DNA of 64,000 nucleotides from Mycobacterium sp. shizuoka-1 (GCF_002723835.1 NZ_BEWG01000104.1:78126-142125); one strand, 5' to 3'. Positions 8,432 to 19,138 are shown, numbered from the stretch's first letter. Numbers and translations are program-made. Notes: generated by a model not told the origin, from the letters alone.

Positions 8432-9195
8432 GCACTCTGGACATCAAGGACCTCCACGTCGCCGTCGCCGGAGAGGACGGCAGCGAGAAGGAGATCCTCA
8501 AGGGCGTCAACCTGACCGTGAAGTCGGGGGAGACCCATGCGGTCATGGGCCCCAACGGCTCCGGCAAGTCGACGCTGTCCTACTCGATCGCCGGTCACCC
8601 CAAGTACCAGGTCACGTCGGGGTCGATCACTCTCGACGGGCAGGACGTGCTGGCGATGAGCGTCGACGAACGCGCCCGCGCCGGCCTGTTCCTGGCCATG
8701 CAGTACCCGGTCGAGGTGCCCGGGGTGTCGATGTCGAACTTCCTGCGCACCGCGGCGACCGCGGTCCGCGGCGAGGCACCCAAGCTGCGGCACTGGGTCA
8801 AAGAGGTCAAGGCCGCGATGGCCGACCTCGAGATCGACCCGCAGTTCGCCGAACGCAGTGTCAACGAAGGCTTTTCCGGTGGCGAGAAGAAGCGCCACGA
8901 GATCCTGCAGCTGGGTCTGCTCAAGCCGAAGATCGCGATCCTCGACGAGACCGACTCCGGTCTGGACGTCGACGCGCTGCGCGTGGTCTCCGAAGGGGTC
9001 AACCGCTTCGCCGAGGCCGAGCACGCCGGCGTCCTGCTGATCACCCACTACACCCGGATCCTGCGCTACATCCGCCCGCAGTTCGTGCACGTCTTCGTCG
9101 ACGGTCGGATCGTCGAGTCCGGCGGGCCGGAACTGGCCGACGAGCTGGAGGAGAACGGGTACGTGCGGTTCACCCAGGCGGCGGCGGGCGCCTGA
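8428..9195 (+). CDS. sufC: SufC, ATPase of the SUF complex
   Basis: A 255-residue ABC-type ATPase that drives conformational change of SufB and SufD. Walker A is MGPNGSGKSTL (about residues 40-50), the signature is GFSGGEKKRHEILQL and Walker B is KIAILDETDSGLDVDALR. The Lys-Lys in the signature region and the LDETDSGLD box distinguish SufC from transport ATPases. Its ATG overlaps the sufD stop (ATGA), and sufS begins one base after its own stop. Confidence 0.96.
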   Translation: MSTLDIKDLHVAVAGEDGSEKEILKGVNLTVKSGETHAVMGPNGSGKSTLSYSIAGHPKYQVTSGSITLDGQDVLAMSVDERARAGLFLAMQYPVEVPGVSMSNFLRTAATAVRGEAPKLRHWVKEVKAAMADLEIDPQFAERSVNEGFSGGEKKRHEILQLGLLKPKIAILDETDSGLDVDALRVVSEGVNRFAEAEHAGVLLITHYTRILRYIRPQFVHVFVDGRIVESGGPELADELEENGYVRFTQAAAGA

Positions 9196-9196
9196 C

Positions 9197-10441
9197 ATGA
9201 CCGCCTCGGTCGATCTGGACGTCACCAAGGTCCGGGCGGACTTCCCGATCCTGGAACGGGTGATGCGGGGCGGACATCGGCTGGCCTACCTGGATTCCGG
9301 GGCGACCGCGCAGAAGCCGCTGCAAGTGCTCGACGCCGAGCGGGAGTTCCTCCTCAACCATTACGGGGCCGTGCACCGCGGTGCCCATCAGCTGATGGAG
9401 GAGTCCACCGACGCCTACGAGCAGGGCCGGGCCGACATCGCGGCCTTCGTCGGCGCCGGGACCGATGAGCTGGCCTTCACCAAGAACGCCACCGAGGCGC
9501 TCAACCTGGTCTCCTACGTGCTGGGCGACGACCGTTTCGCCGGTGCGGTCGGCCCGGGCGATGTCATCGTCACCACCGAGCTGGAGCACCACGCCAACCT
9601 CATTCCCTGGCAGGAGCTGGCCCGGCGCACCGGTGCCACCCTGCGCTGGTATGGCCTCACCGATGACGGCCACGTCGACCTGGATTCGCTCAAGCTCGAC
9701 GAGCGGGTCAAAGTCGTTGCTTTCACCCATCATTCGAATGTCACCGGCACCGCGCCCGCAGTGGCCGAGATGGTCGGCCGGGCCAAGGCCGTCGGCGCGC
9801 TGACGGTGCTGGACGCCTGCCAGTCGGTGCCGCACCAGCCGGTCGACCTCCGGGCCCTCGGCGTGGACTTCGCGGCGTTTTCCGGGCACAAGATGCTGGG
9901 CCCCACCGGGATCGGTGCGCTGTACGGCCGCGCCGAGCTGCTCGATGCGCTGCCGCCGTTCCTGACCGGCGGGTCGATGATCGAGACCGTCTCGATGGAG
10001 AGCGCCACCTACATGGCGCCGCCGCAGCGGTTCGAGGCCGGCACCCAGATGATCTCCCAGGTGGTCGGGTTGGCCGCCGCGGCACGCTATCTCGGCGACA
10101 TCGGGATGGACGCGGTGGCCGCCCACGAGCACCGCCTGGTCGCCGCCGCGATCGAGGGGCTGACCGCGATCCCGCAGGTTCGGATCATCGGGCCGACGGA
10201 TCCGGCGGTGCGCCGCTCTCCGGTGGCCTTCGTCGTCGACGGCGTGCACGCCCACGACGTCGGTCAGGTGCTCGACGACGACGGCGTGGCCGTTCGGGTC
10301 GGGCACCATTGCGCGGCCCCGCTGCACCGCCGGTTCGGCGTGGCGGCGACGGTGCGGGCGTCGTTCGCGGTCTACAACACCCTCGACGAGGTCGATCGGC
10401 TGGTGACCGGAGTCCGACGAGCCGTGGAGTTCTTCTCGTGA
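9197..10441 (+). CDS. sufS: SufS, group II cysteine desulfurase
   Basis: A 414-residue PLP enzyme that removes sulfur from cysteine and passes it on as persulfide. The PLP lysine lies in FSGHKMLGPTGIG (Lys 232) and the catalytic cysteine in VGHHCAAPLHRRFG (Cys 372), followed by ASFAVYNTLDEVDRLV. HHANLIPWQ is the usual PLP-stacking His region. The gene overlaps sufU by four bases (GTGA at 10438-10441), so desulfurase and sulfur acceptor are coupled. Equivalent of Rv1464. Confidence 0.95.
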   Translation: MTASVDLDVTKVRADFPILERVMRGGHRLAYLDSGATAQKPLQVLDAEREFLLNHYGAVHRGAHQLMEESTDAYEQGRADIAAFVGAGTDELAFTKNATEALNLVSYVLGDDRFAGAVGPGDVIVTTELEHHANLIPWQELARRTGATLRWYGLTDDGHVDLDSLKLDERVKVVAFTHHSNVTGTAPAVAEMVGRAKAVGALTVLDACQSVPHQPVDLRALGVDFAAFSGHKMLGPTGIGALYGRAELLDALPPFLTGGSMIETVSMESATYMAPPQRFEAGTQMISQVVGLAAAARYLGDIGMDAVAAHEHRLVAAAIEGLTAIPQVRIIGPTDPAVRRSPVAFVVDGVHAHDVGQVLDDDGVAVRVGHHCAAPLHRRFGVAATVRASFAVYNTLDEVDRLVTGVRRAVEFFS

Positions 10442-10902
10442 AGCTCGAGCAGATGTACCAGGAAGTGATCCTGGATCACTACAAGCACCCGCACCATCGC
10501 GGTCTGCGGGAGCCGTTCGGCGCGCAAGTGCACCACGTCAACCCGACCTGCGGGGACGAGGTGACGCTGCGGGTGGCGTTGTCGCCGGACGGCGAGCACG
10601 TCGCCGACATCTCCTACGACGGTCAGGGGTGCTCGATCAGCCAGGCCGCCACCTCGGTGCTCACCGACCAGGTGATCGGGCAGACGGTCGGCGACGCGCT
10701 GAAGACGGTGGCGGCGTTCACCGAGATGGTGTCGTCGCGGGGCACCGTCGAGGGCGACGAAGACGTGCTCGGCGACGGCGTCGCTTTTGCCGGCGTGGCG
10801 AAGTATCCGGCGCGGGTGAAGTGCGCGCTGCTGGGCTGGATGGCATTCAAAGACGCGGTGGCGCAGGCAACACAGCGAAAAGACTTGGAGGAGAAGCAAT
10901 GA
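10438..10902 (+). CDS. sufU: SufU, sulfur-transfer partner of SufS
   Basis: A 154-residue zinc-type SufU/IscU-like protein which accepts persulfide from SufS. Three conserved cysteines are visible in NPTCGDEV (Cys 38), YDGQGCSISQAATS and YPARVKCALLGW. The extra insertion of Gram-positive SufU between the second and third Cys is present (GTVEGDEDVLGDGVAFAGVAKYP), which separates it from true IscU scaffolds. Start is the GTG overlapping the sufS stop, and its stop overlaps the ATG of sufT. Confidence 0.93.
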   Translation: MKLEQMYQEVILDHYKHPHHRGLREPFGAQVHHVNPTCGDEVTLRVALSPDGEHVADISYDGQGCSISQAATSVLTDQVIGQTVGDALKTVAAFTEMVSSRGTVEGDEDVLGDGVAFAGVAKYPARVKCALLGWMAFKDAVAQATQRKDLEEKQ

Positions 10903-11240
10903 GCGACGTGGCGAGTGAGGAGCTGTTGGCCGACATCGAGGAGGCCATGCGCGACGTGGTCGATCCCGAACTCGGCATCAACGTCGTCGACCTCGGCTTG
11001 GTGTACGGGCTCAACGTCGAGAAGGCCGACACCGGCACGGTGGCGCAGATCGACATGACGCTGACCTCGGCGGCCTGCCCGCTGACCGATGTGATCGAGG
11101 ACCAGACGATGACCGCGCTGGTCGGTGCCGGCCTGGTCAACGAGGCCAAGATCAACTGGGTGTGGAACCCGCCGTGGGGGCCCGACAAGATCACCGAAGA
11201 CGGCCGCGAACAGCTTCGCGCCCTGGGCTTCACTGTCTGA
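10899..11240 (+). CDS. sufT: SufT, DUF59/MIP18-family Fe-S maturation factor
   Basis: A 113-residue protein of the MIP18/DUF59 family which helps load Fe-S clusters onto target proteins. The family core is clear: DVVDPELGINVVDLGLVYGL near the start and TLTSAACPLTDVIEDQ in the middle, with a WNPPW motif near the end. It is the last gene of the suf operon; its start overlaps the sufU stop. The next gene begins 46 bases on and belongs to a different function. Confidence 0.93.
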   Translation: MSDVASEELLADIEEAMRDVVDPELGINVVDLGLVYGLNVEKADTGTVAQIDMTLTSAACPLTDVIEDQTMTALVGAGLVNEAKINWVWNPPWGPDKITEDGREQLRALGFTV

Positions 11241-11286
11241 TTCGATCGGCGGGCAGCAGCGTAGCGACTCGGGGAAGGACACCGGT

Positions 11287-12387
11287 GTGCAGGAGTTGTT
11301 CACACCGCTGACGATCGGATCGTTGACCGTGCGCAACCGGTTCGCGATGGCGCCGATGACCCGGGCCGCCTCGCCGAACGGAGTCCCGGGCCCCGACGTC
11401 GCCGCCTACTACGGCCGCCGCGCCGCCGGGCGCACCGCCCTGATCATCACCGAGGGGGTGCGCATCCCGCATCCGGCGGCGGGCTGGCCGGATCGCATCC
11501 CCACCCTCGACGGGGACGAGGCGCTCACCGGCTGGCGTGCGGTCACCGACGCCGTGCACGCCGAGGGCGGGGCGATCGCCGCCCAGCTATGGCATCAGGG
11601 GGTGGCCCGCGGCGTCCACGACGGCGACCGGCCCGACCAGGCGCCGGTCAGCCCGTCGGGTGTCGCCCTCAGTGGTGAGCCGGCCGGCCGGGCGCTGGGC
11701 ATCGACGAGTTGCCCGCGCTGGCACAGGCGTACGCGCTGGCCGCCGCCAACGCCCGCGCAGTTGGCTTCGACGCCGTCGAGCTGCACGGCGCGCACGGCT
11801 ACCTGCTGGACCAATTCCTCTGGGAGCGAACCAATCACCGCACCGACGGTTACGGCGGCTCGCCGGCGGCATGCACCCGATTCCCGGCGGAGGTCGTGGC
11901 GGCCGTGCGGGCGGCGGTCGGCCCCGGCTTCCCGATCATCTACCGGTTCTCGCAGTGGAAAACCGACAACTACGACGCCGCGCTGGCCACCACCTCCGGT
12001 GAGCTCGAAGAGCTGCTCGCCCCGCTGGTCGACGCCGGCGTGGACGTGCTGCACCCGTCCACCCGGAGGCACTACCTGCCCGCGTTCGCCGACGAGGACC
12101 CGCGGTTGAGCCTGGCCGGCTGGACCAAGAAGGTGACCGGGCTGCCGGTCATCGCGGTCGGTTCGGTCGGCCTGGAAACCGAGTTCAATCCCGGTGCGCC
12201 CGGCGGCCCGATCCGGCCGTCGTCGCTGGACCGGCTCCTCGATCAGTTCGAGGCCGGTGAATTCGACATGGTCGCCGTGGGCCGCGCCCTGCTGGCCGAC
12301 CCCGGCTGGGTGAACCGGGTGCGCGACGGCAAGCTCAGCGAGTTCGGCGGATTCGATGCGGCCGTCGCGCTGGGCCGTTTGTATTGA
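11287..12387 (+). CDS. Old-yellow-enzyme-type NADH:flavin oxidoreductase
   Basis: A 366-residue FMN-dependent ene-reductase-like protein with a TIM barrel. Diagnostic parts are LFTPLTIGSLTVRNRFAMAPMTR at the N-terminus, AAQLWHQG, the HGAHGYLLDQFLWERTNHRTDGYGGS block with the catalytic His/His-type pair region, and EFDMVAVGRALLADPGWVNRVRDG at the C-terminus. The physiological substrate is unknown; family members reduce activated alkenes. GTG 11287 is chosen because the conserved N-terminus begins directly after it. It stands just downstream of sufT but with a 46-base gap. Confidence 0.88.
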   Translation: MQELFTPLTIGSLTVRNRFAMAPMTRAASPNGVPGPDVAAYYGRRAAGRTALIITEGVRIPHPAAGWPDRIPTLDGDEALTGWRAVTDAVHAEGGAIAAQLWHQGVARGVHDGDRPDQAPVSPSGVALSGEPAGRALGIDELPALAQAYALAAANARAVGFDAVELHGAHGYLLDQFLWERTNHRTDGYGGSPAACTRFPAEVVAAVRAAVGPGFPIIYRFSQWKTDNYDAALATTSGELEELLAPLVDAGVDVLHPSTRRHYLPAFADEDPRLSLAGWTKKVTGLPVIAVGSVGLETEFNPGAPGGPIRPSSLDRLLDQFEAGEFDMVAVGRALLADPGWVNRVRDGKLSEFGGFDAAVALGRLY

Positions 12388-12432
12388 AACCCGACAGGGA
12401 ACACACAGCGACTACCCGACGTTAGGACTGAC

Positions 12433-12792
12433 GTGGCTACCCAAGACCTGACCGCACAGAACTTCAACGACACCATCACCGGCAACGACATCGTGCTGGT
12501 CGACTTCTGGGCGTCGTGGTGCGGGCCGTGTCGGGCCTTCGCCCCGACCTTCACCGCGTCGTCGGAGAAGCATCCCGATGTGGTCTACGGCAAGGTCGAC
12601 ACCGAGGCCGAGCAGGAACTCGCGGCCGCCGCCGAGATCCGCTCGATCCCGACGCTGATGGCGTTCAAGAAGGGCAAGCTGATCTTCAACCAGGCCGGCG
12701 CCCTGCCGCCCGCGGCCCTGGAGGACCTCATCCGCCAGGTCAAGGAGTTCGACGTCGACGCGGCGATCGCGTCCCAGTCGCAATCCGACTGA
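12433..12792 (+). CDS. trxA: Thioredoxin
   Basis: A 119-residue thioredoxin with the active site WCGPC at residues 29-33 and the cis-Pro motif SIPTLMAFK. It reduces protein disulfides in the cytoplasm, recharged by thioredoxin reductase encoded elsewhere. By position it matches the Rv1470/Rv1471 region of M. tuberculosis. The C-terminus carries a short extension (ASQSQSD) beyond the usual fold. GTG start; the next gene begins 25 bases later and may be co-transcribed. The symbol trxA versus trxB1 is a naming choice. Confidence 0.9.
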   Translation: MATQDLTAQNFNDTITGNDIVLVDFWASWCGPCRAFAPTFTASSEKHPDVVYGKVDTEAEQELAAAAEIRSIPTLMAFKKGKLIFNQAGALPPAALEDLIRQVKEFDVDAAIASQSQSD

Positions 12793-12817
12793 GCGGCGCA
12801 CGAGTTACCGTGCAACG

Positions 12818-13639
12818 GTGATTCGTGACTCTGGTTTCGTCCTCGTCGACAAGCCGCAGCCAGGTGTGGCTCTGGTAACCCTCAACCGTCCCGAGCGGAT
12901 GAACTCGATGGCGTTCGACGTCATGGTGCCGCTGCGGGACGTCCTGCGCGAGCTGAACTACGACAACTCTGTGCGAGTCGTCGTGCTGACCGGCGCCGGG
13001 CGGGGCTTCTCCTCGGGCGCCGACCACAAGTCCGCGGGCTCGGTGCCGCATGTCGCCGGGCTGACCCGGCCGTCCTTCGGCCTGCGCTCGATGGCGGTGC
13101 TCGACGATGTGATCCTCGCCATGCGCAAGCTGCACCAGCCGATCATCGCCGCGGTCAACGGCGCGGCGATCGGTGGCGGGCTGTGCCTGGCGCTGGCCGC
13201 CGACATCAGGGTGGCCGCCAGCGGCGCCTACTTCCGCGCCGCCGGGATCAACAACGGCCTGACCGCCAGTGAGCTGGGGCTGAGCTACCTGCTGCCACGG
13301 GCGATCGGGTCGTCGCGGGCGTTCGAGATCATGCTGACCGGTCGTGACGTCGACGCGCAGGAAGCCGAACGGATCGGGCTGGTGTCGCGCCAGGTGCCCG
13401 ACGAGGAACTGCTGCCGGCCTGCTTCGAGATCGCCGGCCGCATCGCCGCGTTCTCCCGCCCGGGAACCGAGTTGACCAAGCGGACGCTATGGAGTGGACT
13501 GGACGCCGGTAGCCTGGAAGGGCATATGCAGGCCGAGGGCCTCGGGCAGCTCTATGTGCGCCTGCTCACCGCCAACTTCGAAGAGGCGGTTGCTGCGCGC
13601 GCCGAGAACCGGGCCCCGGTCTTCACCGACGAGAAGTAG
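12818..13639 (+). CDS. echA12: Enoyl-CoA hydratase/isomerase (crotonase family), EchA12-like
   Basis: A 273-residue crotonase-fold enzyme, probably acting on acyl-CoA in lipid metabolism. The oxyanion-hole segments are GAGRGFSSGADHK (about residues 60-72) and NGAAIGGGLCLALAADIRVA, and the C-terminal TKRTLWSGLDAGSLEGHMQAEG helix is typical. Where classic hydratases have two Glu, this one shows NNGLTASELGLSYLLPR, so its reaction may differ from simple hydration. Position matches Rv1472. Confidence 0.85.
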   Translation: MIRDSGFVLVDKPQPGVALVTLNRPERMNSMAFDVMVPLRDVLRELNYDNSVRVVVLTGAGRGFSSGADHKSAGSVPHVAGLTRPSFGLRSMAVLDDVILAMRKLHQPIIAAVNGAAIGGGLCLALAADIRVAASGAYFRAAGINNGLTASELGLSYLLPRAIGSSRAFEIMLTGRDVDAQEAERIGLVSRQVPDEELLPACFEIAGRIAAFSRPGTELTKRTLWSGLDAGSLEGHMQAEGLGQLYVRLLTANFEEAVAARAENRAPVFTDEK

Positions 13640-13666
13640 CCCAGAAGTCAGCAAGGAGCAGCACCC

Positions 13667-15295
<1,629 letters not shown>

Positions 15296-15385
15296 GCCCG
15301 CACCATTTCGGTCATTTCGGCCACGCCGCGCAGATGCGCTCCTACGCTGTGGGCTATTGGCGCCGATCGACCGGGGAGGGTGATC

Positions 15386-15574
15386 ATGAGGAAGCCGAAC
15401 GAAGCCCGAGATCAGTTGTTGGACAGCCTGCGCAACGCGTACGAGGGGGGCGCGAGTATCCGTACCCTGGTGGCCTCGACCGGCCGCTCGTACGGCTCGA
15501 TCCACGCGTTGTTGCGCGAGTCGGGGACCACGATGCGCAGTCGCGGCGGGCCCAACCACGTCACGCGTCGGTAG
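15386..15574 (+). CDS. Small helix-turn-helix protein (Rv1473A-like)
   Basis: A 62-residue protein with one HTH: ARDQLLDSLRNAYEGGASIRTLVASTGRSYGSIHALLRESG, followed by a basic tail. GGGAGG at 15373-15378 fits the ATG at 15386; a GTG at 15380 is the longer option. Related small HTH proteins in other actinobacteria are conserved but mostly uncharacterised, so a DNA-binding role is inferred only. It overlaps the end of the convergent acnR gene by 14 bases. Confidence 0.8.
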   Translation: MRKPNEARDQLLDSLRNAYEGGASIRTLVASTGRSYGSIHALLRESGTTMRSRGGPNHVTRR

Positions 15575-16130
15575 CGCGCACCGAATCTTCCACCAGATCC
15601 AGCACGGCGGACAGGCGCTGGGGGTCTTCACCGGCCGCCAGCCGCGCCACCAGTCCGTCGAGCACCAGGTCCAGATAGCACTGCAGCACGTCGGGCGCCA
15701 CGTCCTCGCGCAACCGGCCGGCCTGCTTCTGCCTGCGTAGCCGGTCGCTGGTGGCCGCCGACAGTTCGGCTGAGCGCTCCGCCCAGCCGCGCTGGAACAC
15801 CGGGTCATTGCGCAGCTTGCGGGCGATCTCCAATCGGGTTGCCAGCCAATCGAATTGATCGGGTGCGGCCAGCATGTCCCGCATCACCTGGATGAGACCC
15901 TGGCTCGAGGCGACCTCCGCCATCCGGGCGGCGTCTTCGCGTGCCAGCGCGAAGAACAGGGTGTCCTTGTCGCGGAAGTGGTGAAAGATCGCACCACGAG
16001 ACAGACCGATGGTCTGCTCCAGGCGGCGCACGGTTGCTTTGTCGTAGCCGTACTCGGCAAAGCAGCGCCGTGCGCCGTCGAGGATCTGGCGGCGGCGGGC
16101 CGCCAGATGGTCCTCGCTGACCCGGGGCAC
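15561..16130 (-). CDS. acnR: AcnR-type TetR repressor of aconitase
   Basis: A 189-residue TetR-family protein with HTH KATVRRLEQTIGLSRGAIFHHFRDKDTLFFALA (about residues 30-62). It follows acn by six bases on the same strand, the arrangement known for AcnR, which represses the aconitase gene in Corynebacterium glutamicum; M. tuberculosis Rv1474c is the equivalent. A sequence very close to the published AcnR operator lies in the acn promoter at 19011-19026. The effector is expected to be citrate or a metal-bound intermediate by analogy. Confidence 0.88.
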   Translation of the reverse strand: MPRVSEDHLAARRRQILDGARRCFAEYGYDKATVRRLEQTIGLSRGAIFHHFRDKDTLFFALAREDAARMAEVASSQGLIQVMRDMLAAPDQFDWLATRLEIARKLRNDPVFQRGWAERSAELSAATSDRLRRQKQAGRLREDVAPDVLQCYLDLVLDGLVARLAAGEDPQRLSAVLDLVEDSVRATDA

Positions 16131-16136
16131 GTCCGG

Positions 16137-18947
16137 CTAGCCGGACGTCAGCATGTTGCGGAGCACGTACTGCAGGATGCCGCCGTTGCGGTAGTAGTCG
16201 GCCTCGCCGGGCGTGTCGATGCGCACCACGGCGTCGAATTCGACGGCGCTGCCGTCCTCTTTCGTGGCCTTGACGTGAACGGTCTTCGGCGTCTTGCCGT
16301 TGTTCAGCTCCTCGATGCCGGTGATGTCGAACACCTCGGTGCCGTCCAGCTTGAGGCTGGCCGCGGATTCGCCCGCCGGGAACTGCAGCGGGATCACGCC
16401 CATGCCGATCAGGTTGGACCGGTGGATGCGCTCGAAGGACTCGGTGATCACCGCGCGCACACCCAGCAGCGTGGTGCCCTTTGCTGCCCAGTCCCGCGAC
16501 GAGCCCGATCCGTATTCCTTGCCGCCCAACACAACCAGGGGAATGCCGGCGGCCTGGTAATTCTGCGAGGCGTCGTAGATGAACGCTTGCGGTCCGCCGT
16601 CCTGGGTGAAGTCGCGGGTGTAGCCACCGGAGACGTCGTCGAGCAGCTGGTTCTTCAGGCGGATGTTGGCGAACGTCCCGCGGATCATCACCTCGTGGTT
16701 GCCGCGGCGCGACCCCAGCGAGTTGAAGTCCTTGGGCTCGACGCCGTTGGCTTCGAGGTACTGGGCGGCCGGCGTGCCCTTCTTGATGCTGCCGGCCGGC
16801 GAGATGTGGTCGGTGGTCACCGAATCGCCCAGCAGCGCAAGAACCCTGGCGCCGGTGATGTCCTTGACCGGTTCCGGCTCGGCGGGCATGCCGTCGAAGT
16901 ACGGCGCCTTGCGGACGTAGGTCGAGGCTTCGTCCCATTCGAAGGTGCTGCCCTCCGGGGTGGGCAACGACCGCCAGCGCTCGTCACCTTTGAAGACGTC
17001 GGCGTAGCTGGCGGTGAACATATCCCGGCTGATCGAGGACGCGATGGTCTCTTGGATCTCGGCAGTCGTGGGCCAGATGTCCTTCAAATAGACGTCGTTG
17101 CCGTCGGTGTCCTGGCCCAGCGGATCGGTCTCGAAGTCGAAGTCCATGGTGCCCGCGATGCCGTAGGCGATCACCAGCGGCGGGGACGCCAGGTAGTTCA
17201 TCTTGACGTCGGGGGAGATGCGGCCTTCGAAGTTGCGGTTGCCCGAGAGCACCGCGGTGACCGACAGATCGTTGTCGTTGATGGCCTTGCTGATCTCGTC
17301 GGGCAGCGGCCCGGTGTTGCCGATGCACGTGGTGCAGCCGTAGCCGCCCAGGTAGTAGCCCAGCTTCTCCAGGTAGGGCCACAGGCCCGCCTTGTTGTAG
17401 TAGTCGGTGACCACCTGGGAACCGGGCGCCATGTTGGTCTTGACCCACGGCTTGGAGGTCAGCCCCTTCTCCACGGCCTTCTTGGCCAGCAGCGCGGCGC
17501 CGAGCATCACCGACGGGTTGGAGGTGTTGGTACACGAGGTGATACCGGCGACCACGACAGCGCCGTGGTCGAGCACGAATTCGCCGCGGTCGGCAGATGT
17601 GACGGTCACCGGCTTGCTCGGCCGGCCCGCGGCCCCGTTGGCCGCAGACGGGCGGGCGTCGACCGCGCCGTCGTCGGCGAACGAGAGCGACACCGGGTCG
17701 CTGGCCGGGAACGACTCCTCGACAGCCTCGTCGAGCTTGGTCTCCGGTGCCGGATGGTTCTCTTCGACGTAGTTGTGGATGTCCTTGCGGAACGCGTTCT
17801 TCGCGTCGGACAGCTCGATGCGGTCCTGCGGGCGCTTCGGGCCGGAGATCGACGGCACGACGGTGGACAGATCCAGTTCCAGGTACTCGGAGAAGACGGG
17901 CTCCTTCGCCGGGTCGTGCCACATGCCCTGCGCCTTGGCGTAGGCCTCGACCAGAGCCAGCTGCTCGTCGGTGCGCCCGGTCAGCCGCAGATAGCTGATG
18001 GTCTCCTCATCGATCGGGAACATCGCTGCGGTGGAACCGAACTCGGGGCTCATGTTGCCCAGCGTGGCGCGGTTGGCCAGCGGCACCTCGGCCACCCCGT
18101 CGCCGTAGAACTCGACGAACTTGCCCACCACGCCGTGCTTGCGCAGCATGTCGGTCACGGTCAGCACGACGTCGGTCGCGGTCACGCCCGGCTTGATCTC
18201 GCCGGTCAGTTTGAAGCCGACCACACGGGGGATGAGCATCGACACCGGCTGGCCCAGCATGGCGGCCTCGGCCTCGATACCGCCGACGCCCCAGCCGAGC
18301 ACGCCCAGGCCGTTTTCCATGGTGGTGTGGCTGTCGGTGCCCACACAGGTGTCCGGATAGGCGACACCATCGCGGGTCATCACCACGCGGGCCAGGTACT
18401 CGATGTTGACCTGGTGCACGATGCCGGTGCCGGGCGGGACGACCTTGAAGTCGTCGAAGGCGCCCTGACCCCAGCGCAGGAACTGGTAGCGCTCGCCGTT
18501 GCGTTCGTATTCGAGTTCGACGTTGCGCTCGAAGGCGTCGGCGGTGCCGAACACGTCCAGGATCACCGAGTGGTCGATCACCATCTCGGCGGGCGAGAGC
18601 GGGTTGACCTTGTCCGGGTCACCGCCCAGCGCGGCGACGGCCTCCCGCATGGTGGCCAGGTCGACGATGCAGGGGACGCCGGTGAAGTCCTGCATCAGCA
18701 CGCGCGCCGGCGTGAACTGGATCTCGATGCTCGGCTCGGCCGAGGGATCCCAGTTGGCGATCGCTTCGATGTGCTCCTTGGTGATGTTGGCACCGTCCTC
18801 GGTGCGCAGCAGGTTCTCGGCGAGCACCTTGAGGCTGTAGGGAAGTTTCTCGGTCCCGGGCACCGCGTCGAGGCGGTAGATCTGGTAGCTGTTGTCGCCG
18901 ACCTTCAGATTGTCGCGCGCTCCAAACGAATTCACTGAATCGCTCAC
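16137..18947 (-). CDS. acn: Aconitate hydratase A
   Basis: A 936-residue aconitase which interconverts citrate and isocitrate with a [4Fe-4S] cluster. Cluster cysteines are visible in GITSCTNTSNP and YGCTTCIGNTGPLP, and the swivel domain ends in SSRDWAAKGTTLLGVRAV and ERIHRSNLIGMGVIPLQF. I chose GTG 18945-18947 because GGGAG lies five bases upstream and SVNSFGARDNLKVG matches the usual mycobacterial N-terminus; ATG 18966-18968 has no ribosome site. A low-similarity acidic insert (about residues 395-470, with ESFPASDPVSLSF) is typical of actinobacterial forms. Confidence 0.95.
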   Translation of the reverse strand: MSDSVNSFGARDNLKVGDNSYQIYRLDAVPGTEKLPYSLKVLAENLLRTEDGANITKEHIEAIANWDPSAEPSIEIQFTPARVLMQDFTGVPCIVDLATMREAVAALGGDPDKVNPLSPAEMVIDHSVILDVFGTADAFERNVELEYERNGERYQFLRWGQGAFDDFKVVPPGTGIVHQVNIEYLARVVMTRDGVAYPDTCVGTDSHTTMENGLGVLGWGVGGIEAEAAMLGQPVSMLIPRVVGFKLTGEIKPGVTATDVVLTVTDMLRKHGVVGKFVEFYGDGVAEVPLANRATLGNMSPEFGSTAAMFPIDEETISYLRLTGRTDEQLALVEAYAKAQGMWHDPAKEPVFSEYLELDLSTVVPSISGPKRPQDRIELSDAKNAFRKDIHNYVEENHPAPETKLDEAVEESFPASDPVSLSFADDGAVDARPSAANGAAGRPSKPVTVTSADRGEFVLDHGAVVVAGITSCTNTSNPSVMLGAALLAKKAVEKGLTSKPWVKTNMAPGSQVVTDYYNKAGLWPYLEKLGYYLGGYGCTTCIGNTGPLPDEISKAINDNDLSVTAVLSGNRNFEGRISPDVKMNYLASPPLVIAYGIAGTMDFDFETDPLGQDTDGNDVYLKDIWPTTAEIQETIASSISRDMFTASYADVFKGDERWRSLPTPEGSTFEWDEASTYVRKAPYFDGMPAEPEPVKDITGARVLALLGDSVTTDHISPAGSIKKGTPAAQYLEANGVEPKDFNSLGSRRGNHEVMIRGTFANIRLKNQLLDDVSGGYTRDFTQDGGPQAFIYDASQNYQAAGIPLVVLGGKEYGSGSSRDWAAKGTTLLGVRAVITESFERIHRSNLIGMGVIPLQFPAGESAASLKLDGTEVFDITGIEELNNGKTPKTVHVKATKEDGSAVEFDAVVRIDTPGEADYYRNGGILQYVLRNMLTSG

Positions 18948-19003
18948 ATCAACTCCCGGCGTTGTCATTCGGTGCCGACGGGCTGTGTCGGCATCCGGCT
19001 CGA

Positions 19004-19009
19004 ATACTA
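19004..19009 (-). promoter_or_regulatory. Probable -10 element of the acn promoter
   Basis: Read on the minus strand this is TAGTAT, a good -10 hexamer about 57 bases before the acn GTG. The AcnR-like operator lies immediately upstream, in the -10/-35 spacer, where a bound repressor would exclude RNA polymerase. A clear -35 is not visible. Confidence 0.5.
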
Positions 19010-19010
19010 A

Positions 19011-19026
19011 CAGTACGCTTGTCCTG
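19011..19026. promoter_or_regulatory. AcnR operator in the acn promoter
   Basis: The sequence CAGTACGCTTGTCCTG matches 14 of 16 bases of the C. glutamicum AcnR site CAGAACGCTTGTACTG (from memory). It lies just upstream of the probable acn -10. Overlapping it, CCTGCT-A-AGCAGG at 19023-19035 is a perfect 6-1-6 inverted repeat that could be a second site. Conserved repressor, order and operator together make control by the downstream acnR gene likely. Confidence 0.7.
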
Positions 19027-19138
19027 CTAAGCAGGCGGACCGGTGACCGGGCGCGGCCACCAAGCACTCCCGCCAGTCTTGTCTTCCTCGGCGCGTGGTG
19101 CCACCCCGGGGTCGCGCGCGGGGGTACGGTTTCGGATC

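Noticed and set aside
15855..18938. Open frame of about 1000 codons antisense to acn
   Set aside because: Shadow of the aconitase gene, with low-complexity His/Gly/Val translation; the minus strand gives full aconitase with its cluster cysteines.
18948..19067. N-terminal extension of aconitase through the promoter region
   Set aside because: It would translate the AcnR operator and -10; the ribosome site and conserved N-terminus support GTG at 18947.
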